Of a DNA stretch of 64,000 nucleotides, positions 1-5,761 are shown piece after piece. This stretch comes from Acidimicrobiia bacterium (lineage in GTDB: Bacteria; Actinomycetota; Acidimicrobiia; Spongiisociales; Spongiisociaceae), in assembly GCA_022827785.1 (NCBI GenBank), contig JAJEIM010000025.1, forward strand, positions 1 through 64,000. The letters run 5' to 3'. Made by a program: the position numbers and the translations under genes. The notes below the pieces were generated by a model. It saw nothing but the letters and a program-made list of their open reading frames with translations, made no database searches and had not been told where the DNA came from. Numbering within the stretch: position 1 is the stretch's first letter; each line of letters begins with the position of its first letter.

Positions 1-87
1 CAGTGACCAGTTGCGACCTAGAGAGGTAGTCAAGTTCCTCTGGCCCTTGAGGCTGCTGCGTAGTTGCGTTCTTGGGGTTACAGCATT

Positions 88-119
88 CACTGACCACTGA
101 CCACTGACCACTGACCACT
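88..119. repeat. heptamer tandem repeat, copy A
   Basis: About 4.6 head-to-tail copies of the 7-base unit CACTGAC. The same unit recurs at 49156-49228. The roughly 45 bases before the repeat (around 41-87) also resemble the bases before the second locus: both have GGCCCTTGAG followed later by GTTACA and TTCACTGACC. It lies just beyond the stop codon of the peroxiredoxin gene and separates it from the window edge. There are no spacers, so it is a microsatellite-like repeat and not a CRISPR. Confidence 0.9.
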
Positions 120-122
120 AGA

Positions 123-578
123 TCAGTTCGAAAGAGCGGTCAGGTAGTCCTCGAACTGGCGGGCAACCAGGATCTCCTCCGACCGGATCATGTCGGTCAC
201 GGTCCCTTTAGCGTTCAGGACGAAGGTGGAGCGCATCGCCGCTCCGAAAGTGTCGTTGAAGACGCCGTAGGCCTTGGAAGTCTCGCCGTGTGGCCAGTAG
301 TCGCTCAGCACCGGATACTCGATCCCTTCGCGCCTGGCCCACTCGTCGTTGCTGAACCGGGTGTCGCAAGTGATGGCGACCACGTTGGCGCCCAGTTCCT
401 GTAGCTGTCCCAGGTTCTCCTGCAGCTCGCAGAGTTCGTCGGTGCATACCCCGGTGAAGGGGAACGGGATGAACACCAGCAGGGTCTTGTTACCGCGCAG
501 GGACTCCAGTGTGACCTGCTCATTATTGGTGTCGGGCAAGGAGAACGCCGGTGCCGGCTGTCCTATTTCGATGGCCAT
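123..578 (-). CDS. ahpE: AhpE/Bcp-type peroxiredoxin
   Basis: Thiol peroxidase that would reduce hydrogen peroxide, organic peroxides or peroxynitrite in the cytoplasm. The 151-residue product has a thioredoxin fold with the peroxiredoxin active site PFTGVCT. The peroxidatic cysteine is Cys45, the same position as in mycobacterial AhpE. Cys50 and Cys71 are possible resolving cysteines, and a conserved arginine follows in the AAMRSTFVL segment. I placed the start at the ATG beginning MAIEIG because AGGAG sits about six bases upstream; an in-frame extension of nine residues is possible but lacks this support. The gene stands alone next to a heptamer repeat. Assignment to AhpE rather than another Bcp subgroup rests on similarity of motif and length. 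Confidence 0.88.
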   Translation of the reverse strand: MAIEIGQPAPAFSLPDTNNEQVTLESLRGNKTLLVFIPFPFTGVCTDELCELQENLGQLQELGANVVAITCDTRFSNDEWARREGIEYPVLSDYWPHGETSKAYGVFNDTFGAAMRSTFVLNAKGTVTDMIRSEEILVARQFEDYLTALSN

Positions 579-628
579 ATCACTCCTCGTCTCGGCTCCG
601 GGCAATACTATCGGCGCCGCGCGCGCCC

Positions 629-1723
629 TCAGTCGGAGAAGGGGTCGTCCAGCAGGACCCTTGCCGCCCAGCCCGTCACATCATCGAGTTCCTGGGTGGA
701 GGGCAGGTTGCCGGGGCCTCCCCAAACTCTCCGCACCGCTTCCGGCCCCCAACGCGTAACTACCTCGGCACAGAATTCGGTGCCCCGGCCCTGGACTCCT
801 GCGGACGAGTTGGTCCGGAGCGTCTCAGCGTCTTCGGACCGATCCGACCGCACGGCCAGCTGTTCGGCCATGGCGGATCGGATGGTCGCGAGGTCGGGAA
901 GCAACCCGGCCGAGACCTGTTCGACCAGGTAGGCGCCGTACCCCTCCACCACGGTCATGGCGGCATGGGCCTCCTCCAGACGCGTCTCATCCATCCCGCC
1001 TCCGAACAGGGCGGTCATTCCCCCCGGTTGCGCGAACGCTTCCTCGAGACGAGCCGGGTCGGTCAGTGCCTCCTGCCAGACGCCGAGCGCGCCGGTGTCG
1101 AGTTCCATCGAGTTGACCAGGGATCCGAACAGATCGATCAGATGGGGTCGTACCCACGACTGGCGCAGCAGCGCCTCGTGGACCGACTCATGGAGCGCCA
1201 CCCACAACCTGACCTGGCGCGGGTCGAGGCTGTGATCGGCAGCGAAGTTCTCAATGTTCGGGACATGGAAGGTGACCCCTACCGGCTCGGCGACAGGCAG
1301 CCCTGCATCGAACGAGCCGAGCACCTGGGTACTCAGCGTGCCCACCAGCGCACCTGCGTTCATCCCCAGCAGCACCGGACCGAGGGGTTTGATCATCCCG
1401 CCGAACGGGCCTGATCCCATCCCGTCGAGGCGTTCCGCCATCGGATCCACCAGGTAGCAGAAGGAGCGGAGGTGAAGCCGGGCCCATTCCCTCCGACCGA
1501 CCAGCACAGGCTCGAGAGTCGGGTCCGTGGCCAGGCCGGTGGCGGCCGGCACCTTCAACTGGGCCAGGCGGGCAAGTTCCAGGTATTCGTCTGCCACCCA
1601 CGGATCGATCGGCTCGGGACCGCCCGAGACATGGCCGGCCAGTTGCTCGGCCAGGTCCCAGTTGACTGGGCCCGGCCGGCTGAGCAGCCTCATCAGCTCG
1701 TCGAGGAGGTTGCGATCCGTCAT
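629..1723 (-). CDS. DUF2342 zincin-like metalloprotease, F420-associated family
   Basis: The 364-residue protein belongs to the actinobacterial DUF2342 family (putative hydrolase / F420 biosynthesis-associated zinc-dependent protein). The zincin motif HESVH is at residues 178-182 inside LWVALHESVHEALL, so zinc binding and a peptidase-like fold are expected. There is no signal peptide and it is probably cytoplasmic. AGGAGG lies at good distance before the ATG. It is monocistronic, upstream of a repeat-filled gap. Some family members occur with F420 genes, and the FO synthase genes cofG and cofH are about 42 kb away, but no substrate is established. Family membership is firm; the biochemical role is unknown. 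Confidence 0.82.
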   Translation of the reverse strand: MTDRNLLDELMRLLSRPGPVNWDLAEQLAGHVSGGPEPIDPWVADEYLELARLAQLKVPAATGLATDPTLEPVLVGRREWARLHLRSFCYLVDPMAERLDGMGSGPFGGMIKPLGPVLLGMNAGALVGTLSTQVLGSFDAGLPVAEPVGVTFHVPNIENFAADHSLDPRQVRLWVALHESVHEALLRQSWVRPHLIDLFGSLVNSMELDTGALGVWQEALTDPARLEEAFAQPGGMTALFGGGMDETRLEEAHAAMTVVEGYGAYLVEQVSAGLLPDLATIRSAMAEQLAVRSDRSEDAETLRTNSSAGVQGRGTEFCAEVVTRWGPEAVRRVWGGPGNLPSTQELDDVTGWAARVLLDDPFSD

Positions 1724-1766
1724 TGCGCCCTCCTACAAGATCCGTCAGCGCGTCCCTCCGAGGCTA

Positions 1767-1848
1767 GTGGCGTGCCTTGGGATAGCTTGGTGTGTTCTGC
1801 TTGCCTTCGGCGTTCCGTCGCTGCGTTCCGCTTCCTCAACGGACCGCT
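1767..1848. repeat. 82-bp perfect direct repeat, copy 1
   Basis: These 82 bases recur without a mismatch at 1931-2012. The stretch between the copies is also 82 bases, giving a period of 164. No convincing gene covers either copy. The 3' end of this copy continues into a short inverted repeat (CGGACC ... GGTCCG). A fragment resembling the middle of the unit (GGTGTGCTCTGCTTGG) occurs before ffh near 39072. Confidence 0.9.
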
Positions 1849-1930
1849 GCGGGTCCGCCTTCGTCAGCGGGCCTTGCGAGTAACGCCGCCGGCTGGCGCA
1901 TATCCCACCGCCATCCCGAGTCACACCACT

Positions 1931-2012
1931 GTGGCGTGCCTTGGGATAGCTTGGTGTGTTCTGCTTGCCTTCGGCGTTCCGTCGCTGCGTTCCGCTTCCT
2001 CAACGGACCGCT
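1931..2012. repeat. 82-bp perfect direct repeat, copy 2
   Basis: Identical to 1767-1848. It ends eight bases before a palindromic element at 2021-2124. The 1724-2135 gap therefore holds two direct repeats and one palindrome and no gene that I can support. Confidence 0.9.
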
Positions 2013-2020
2013 CCTCCCAT

Positions 2021-2124
2021 TAGGAGGGTGCTGAACAAGACGGGGACAGGTTGGCCGGCGATGCTCTGATCGGGGGTGTATTGCCGGAGATCGGCCGACG
2101 GGACGTTATTGGGCACCCCTCCTA
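2021..2124. repeat. palindromic repeat element, copy 1
   Basis: This imperfect inverted repeat of about 104 bases has a left arm that starts TAGGAGGGTGCTGAA. The right arm, read on the other strand, starts TAGGAGGGGTGCCCAA. The left arm closely matches the arms of the elements at 44764-44872 and 46910-47018 (shared core GGGTGCYGAA, then AAGACGGGGA, then AGGT). It is a member of a small dispersed family, MITE- or REP-like in form. Its right end overlaps the likely promoter of moaE. Confidence 0.75.
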
Positions 2125-2128
2125 CACT
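2123..2128 (+). promoter_or_regulatory. candidate -10 for moaE
   Basis: TACACT sits seven bases before the moaE ATG and no Shine-Dalgarno sequence is present. This fits a leaderless actinobacterial start. The hexamer overlaps the right end of the palindromic element. No clear -35 was identified. Confidence 0.4.
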
Positions 2129-2135
2129 CCGGCTC

Positions 2136-2582
2136 ATGGAATCTCCGCAGCCGCCAGAGCGGGCTCTATGCCGGGTACGGGTCTCCGCTCGACCCATCGA
2201 TCCGCGCGCTCTCGTCAGCGAAGTGAGCGGGCCGCCGAGCGGGGCCATCGCCCTCTTCCTGGGCACCGTGCGGGACCATTCCCCCGGAAGGCAGGGGATT
2301 ACCCACCTGGAATACGAGGCCTACGAGACACACGTGGTTGCCAGGATCGAGGAGATCGTCGAAGAGGCTGCGGCCCGCTGGCCTCTGAACCGGGTGGTGG
2401 TCGAGCACCGGGTCGGCCGGGTGGAGCTGACCGAGGCTTCGGTGGCGGTAGCCGTGGCCTGCGCCCATCGCGCCGAAGCGTTCGAAGCCGCCCGCTACCT
2501 GATCGACGAGCTCAAGGCCCGCGCCCCCATATGGAAGAAGGAAGTCTGGCCGGACGGCGAAGCCTGGTCAGCGGGCTCCTAG
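2136..2582 (+). CDS. moaE: molybdopterin synthase catalytic subunit MoaE
   Basis: Large subunit of molybdopterin synthase, which transfers sulfur from MoaD thiocarboxylate to precursor Z (cPMP) in molybdenum cofactor synthesis. The 148-residue product contains the MoaE segments FLGTVRDHSPGR, LEYEAYE, HRVGRVEL and the active-site region APIWKKE with the conserved lysines. I start at MESPQPP; a 20-residue longer reading would run into the palindromic element. No moaD or other moa gene is in the window, so partner genes must be elsewhere. Its stop codon overlaps the stop of convergent bioY. Confidence 0.93.
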   Translation: MESPQPPERALCRVRVSARPIDPRALVSEVSGPPSGAIALFLGTVRDHSPGRQGITHLEYEAYETHVVARIEEIVEEAAARWPLNRVVVEHRVGRVELTEASVAVAVACAHRAEAFEAARYLIDELKARAPIWKKEVWPDGEAWSAGS

Positions 2583-3172
2583 CCGTCGGATCGGTTTACC
2601 AGTTTCCAGGCGACGGGGGTGGCGCCGGCGGCCAGGAGGATCTTGATGGTGTCACCGATGATGAAGGGTGCCATTCCCTTCTCGACGCCGACCACCAGGT
2701 CCCAGGAGAAGGTGTACATGAGCCAGGCCGTGCCGAGGGCATAGATGATGAGATTGCCGGTCAGGAAAGTGCCGACCGAGGTGGCGAGGCGGCGGTCGTG
2801 GCGTTGCTCGGCGAGGTAGCCCGTCACGTAGGCGGCCAGAATGAACCCGACCAGGTACCCGCCGGTTGCTCCAGTGGTCACCTCCCATCCTCCTGACCCG
2901 CCGGCATAGAAGGGAAGGCCGATCGCCCCGAGGGCGACGTACAGGAACTGGCTGGCAGCCCCCTCCCGGGAGCCGAGGACCGCCCCGGTCAGGAGCACGG
3001 CGAACGTCTGGCCCGTGATCGGAACGGGCGTGAAGCCCAGTTCGATCCGGATTTGGGCGCAGGCTGCCGTCAGTAGTGCGAAGGCCGCGACCCGAACGGC
3101 GGTGGCGACGCGTGCGTCCATATTCCCGAGCGGGATGATCCGGGTGGAAAGCACCTCGGGCTGGTAGCTCAT
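2579..3172 (-). CDS. bioY: biotin ECF transporter substrate-binding subunit BioY
   Basis: Integral membrane S-component that binds biotin for an energy-coupling-factor transporter. The 197-residue protein has about six hydrophobic segments and the BioY core, including ITGQTFAVLLTGAVLG, GSREGAASQFLY and the GGYLVGFILAAY segment. No EcfA/EcfT genes are adjacent, so it either works alone, as some BioY proteins are reported to do, or shares an ECF module encoded elsewhere. It is convergent with moaE, with overlapping stop codons. No biotin-responsive operator is obvious in the 125 bases upstream. Confidence 0.93.
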   Translation of the reverse strand: MSYQPEVLSTRIIPLGNMDARVATAVRVAAFALLTAACAQIRIELGFTPVPITGQTFAVLLTGAVLGSREGAASQFLYVALGAIGLPFYAGGSGGWEVTTGATGGYLVGFILAAYVTGYLAEQRHDRRLATSVGTFLTGNLIIYALGTAWLMYTFSWDLVVGVEKGMAPFIIGDTIKILLAAGATPVAWKLVNRSDG

Positions 3173-3297
3173 TGGGACTCCTTGGTGTGACTGGGCTTTG
3201 GACTCTTCCGGGCCGGGGCGGGTTTCATGGCCATCGGAATGCGACCGCCGGCTCGGCCTGAATGGCCCGGGGCAGAATGACAGGCTACCGGGCGTAG

Positions 3298-4425
3298 ATG
3301 GTCCGGTATGCGCGGCCGGTGGGTAATCTCGATCAAGCCCTGATGCGAAAACCCTCCGAAGCTTCCCCGAGCCGTGCGGAGCCTGCCGTGAGCGAGGATG
3401 CCCGGCAGCCCGCCGATCGTTTCTGGCCGCTGGCCGCAGCGGTCGCGCTGGTCTGTTCAGCGCTGGTGGCCGGGCTCCTGTGGTTCGTCACGGTCCCGTA
3501 CTACGCCATGTGGCCCGGTCCGATCGGCGAGGTGGTCGACTTTGTGACCGTCGAAGGAGGTCCCACTGTCCATCCGTTGAACGGGGATCTTTACATGTTG
3601 ACGGTCAGCCTCCAGGAAGTGAACGCGTACGCCCTGGTGGAAGGCTGGCTGGATCCCGGTGTCGACGTGGTGCCGCGAGACGTGATCCGTCCCGAGGGTG
3701 TCACGCCCGAGGAACATCGGGAGAGGAACCTCCAGATGATGGACGACTCCGTGGACAGCGCCATTCTGGCGGCGCTGGGCTATCTGGGCGTTCCGGTCGA
3801 GCGCGCCGAGGACGGGGTCCGGGTCGTCTCAGTGCTGGAGGACGGGCCGGCGGCCGGGATCCTCGACCCCGGTGATGTGCTGGTGGCGGTGGAACACGCA
3901 CCCGTCCACACGCTCGATGAGGCGACCGACGCGATCAGTTCCAGGGAGATCGGGGACATTGTGGTGCTCAGCATCCTTAGGGAGGACGAGCGCCACGACC
4001 TGGAGGTAATCCTGGGCGATCACCCGGAACAGCCCGGACGCCCGATGGTGGGGGTCGGTCTGGGCGACTACACGCCTCCCGCGGAGCTGCCATTCGAGAT
4101 CGACATCGACCGGGCCACCTCCGGGGGCGGTCCGTCGGCGGGAATGATGTACGCGCTGGGCCTGATCGACCTGCTCACGGAAGAAGATCTGGTCAGGGGT
4201 CACATCATCGCTGGTACCGGCACCATCTCTTCGGACGGGCACGTCGGGCCGGTCGGAGGCGTCCGCCAGAAGGTCATCGCCGCCCGGAACGCCGGGGCCC
4301 GGTACATCCTGGTGCCTCAGCAGAACTACTCGGACGCATTGGCCGCCGGGTTGGATGGTGTAGAGATTCTGGCTGTGTCCTCGATCGACGAAGCGGTTGA
4401 GGCGGTAAGGGGACTACCGGTCTGA
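3298..4425 (+). CDS. membrane-anchored PDZ-Lon protease (YlbL-like)
   Basis: Serine protease of the Lon-like family anchored in the membrane. The 375-residue protein has one N-terminal membrane segment (about 43-66), a PDZ domain (about 165-240; VLEDGPAAGILDPGDVLVAV) and a C-terminal Lon protease domain. Ser280 in GGGPSAGMM and Lys325 in GGVRQKVIAA form the expected Ser-Lys dyad. There is no AAA+ domain. The start is uncertain: a second ATG 15 codons downstream would also keep the membrane segment, and neither has a strong ribosome-binding site. The next gene encodes a DivIVA-domain protein. The substrate is unknown. Confidence 0.85.
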   Translation: MVRYARPVGNLDQALMRKPSEASPSRAEPAVSEDARQPADRFWPLAAAVALVCSALVAGLLWFVTVPYYAMWPGPIGEVVDFVTVEGGPTVHPLNGDLYMLTVSLQEVNAYALVEGWLDPGVDVVPRDVIRPEGVTPEEHRERNLQMMDDSVDSAILAALGYLGVPVERAEDGVRVVSVLEDGPAAGILDPGDVLVAVEHAPVHTLDEATDAISSREIGDIVVLSILREDERHDLEVILGDHPEQPGRPMVGVGLGDYTPPAELPFEIDIDRATSGGGPSAGMMYALGLIDLLTEEDLVRGHIIAGTGTISSDGHVGPVGGVRQKVIAARNAGARYILVPQQNYSDALAAGLDGVEILAVSSIDEAVEAVRGLPV

Positions 4426-4483
4426 TTCCTCCTTCTGCCGCACCCGGGGAACTTATCCCCAAGGCGCGGATCACGGGGTAGAG

Positions 4484-4492
4484 TTATCCACA
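4484..4492 (+). promoter_or_regulatory. DnaA-box match before the DivIVA-like gene
   Basis: TTATCCACA, an exact match to the classical DnaA 9-mer, ends just before the ATG at 4494. It directly follows a -10-like TAGAGT (4479-4484). A near match, TTATCCCCA, lies at 4453-4461. The match is seen directly; binding is inference. Confidence 0.4.
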
Positions 4493-4493
4493 T

Positions 4494-5711
4494 ATGAACA
4501 GAGAGATGCCTACCACCGATTCAGAGGAATTGACCTTCAGCCGGACGCTCCTCGGCTATGACCCTCTTGAGGTGCGGGCATTCGTCAGGGAGGCGAACGA
4601 CCGTATCGCCCGGCTCTCTTCTCAGGGGCCTCTCACCCCCGACGGTAACGGAGCGGGACAAGAGCCCGAACTGAGTGGCACCATCGCCTCGGCTGTACGG
4701 GAGATTGACGAGGTACTGGAGTCGGCGCGGCTGGCGGCACAGCGCATCCGCGACACAGCCGAGGTCGATGTGTCGGACAGCGTGGAGTCGGCTCACCAGC
4801 AGGCTCAGCAGATCGTGGCCGAGGCTGAGGACGAGGCCTTCACGCTGCGGCAGGTGGCTTGGGAGGCGGCCACGGAAATGCTGGAGGCGGCGAGTTCCGA
4901 GGTTGCCGAACTTCGTGCCGAGGCCGAGCGTGATGCCCTCCGGATCATCGACGACGCGGAGCGCCGGTCGATGCGCAGGCTGGCCGCAGCCCGCCGGGAC
5001 TCGGAGAACGTGCTACAGACGGCCAGAGTGGAGTATGACCGGCTGGTCGAGCTCGCGAGTACCGTGAGTCCGGAGGTGGACGCCGATAGGGGAGATGGTG
5101 TGCAGCCGCCGGCCGGCGAGGACTGCGAGTCGGTATCCACGCCGACGAAGCGGCTGGTTGTGGAGGTTCCGGCGGAGGACGTGCATGTCGAGCAGGCAGG
5201 TTCAGCGGGCGCATCCAGAACGTACGGCGCGATTCGCGTGATTCCGGCCGGCTCGACGCCTACCGAGCTGCCGAAGAACGGTGAGTCTACGGAGGCCTCC
5301 GGCAGCGACGAAGACCACGACATGGAGGCCGGCGAGTCCGCCATCCGGCTCGGCTGGGCCGACGGGACGCGGAGCGTTCGGTTGGTCGATACTCCGGCCA
5401 CGCGAGCCCGGGTCGAGGTGGATGCCGTGGAGATGGCCAGGGAAGTGGCGCGTCTCCGGGCGGGATCGGAGACCGGAGACGAGTCGGAGATCGGAGAACC
5501 CACGGCCTTGGAACGACCGGATCGTCCTGACGGGCCTTCCGAGGCGGGCGTGCCGGCTGGGGCCGGAGGGAGGCCCTCTCCGGGTGGTACGCTCGTCAAG
5601 GCCCGTGGCAACGGGAGCGATCCTTCCGCTGGCGCGCCGTCCGACGACGAGTTGGCGACGCTCTTCTCCCGGTTACGGAGCCAGGTCGAGCGCTCCGGCG
5701 CCCCGGTATGA
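4494..5711 (+). CDS. DivIVA-domain coiled-coil protein
   Basis: Probable cell-envelope or polar-growth organiser. The N-terminus (LLGYDPLEVRAFVREANDRIARL, residues about 19-41) matches the DivIVA lipid-binding region with its GYD...EV motif. Residues about 60-190 are alanine/glutamate-rich coiled coil. The rest (about 200-405) is acidic, low-complexity and probably disordered. A start at the ATG four codons later is equally possible. It lies between the PDZ-Lon protease and UPF0182 genes. It is not necessarily the principal DivIVA/Wag31, because a second DivIVA-like protein (SepIVA-like) is encoded at 19.9 kb. Confidence 0.75.
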   Translation: MNREMPTTDSEELTFSRTLLGYDPLEVRAFVREANDRIARLSSQGPLTPDGNGAGQEPELSGTIASAVREIDEVLESARLAAQRIRDTAEVDVSDSVESAHQQAQQIVAEAEDEAFTLRQVAWEAATEMLEAASSEVAELRAEAERDALRIIDDAERRSMRRLAAARRDSENVLQTARVEYDRLVELASTVSPEVDADRGDGVQPPAGEDCESVSTPTKRLVVEVPAEDVHVEQAGSAGASRTYGAIRVIPAGSTPTELPKNGESTEASGSDEDHDMEAGESAIRLGWADGTRSVRLVDTPATRARVEVDAVEMAREVARLRAGSETGDESEIGEPTALERPDRPDGPSEAGVPAGAGGRPSPGGTLVKARGNGSDPSAGAPSDDELATLFSRLRSQVERSGAPV

Positions 5712-5752
5712 GGTAGTGGCCCGCTACCCCATGAGGTAGTGGCCCGCTACCC
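5708..5752. repeat. two tandem 23-bp hairpin units
   Basis: A unit beginning ATGAGGTAGTGGCCCGC occurs twice, at 5708 and 5731. Each copy can fold as GGTAG ... CTACC. Copy one includes the stop codon of the DivIVA-like gene and copy two ends ten bases before the UPF0182 start. It may act as an RNA hairpin pair between the two genes. Confidence 0.75.
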
Positions 5753-5761
5753 TCCTGGATC

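Noticed and set aside
1767-2012. CRISPR or tandem gene duplication
   Set aside because: Only two copies of 82 bases, too long for a CRISPR repeat, and no convincing reading frame is conserved between the copies.
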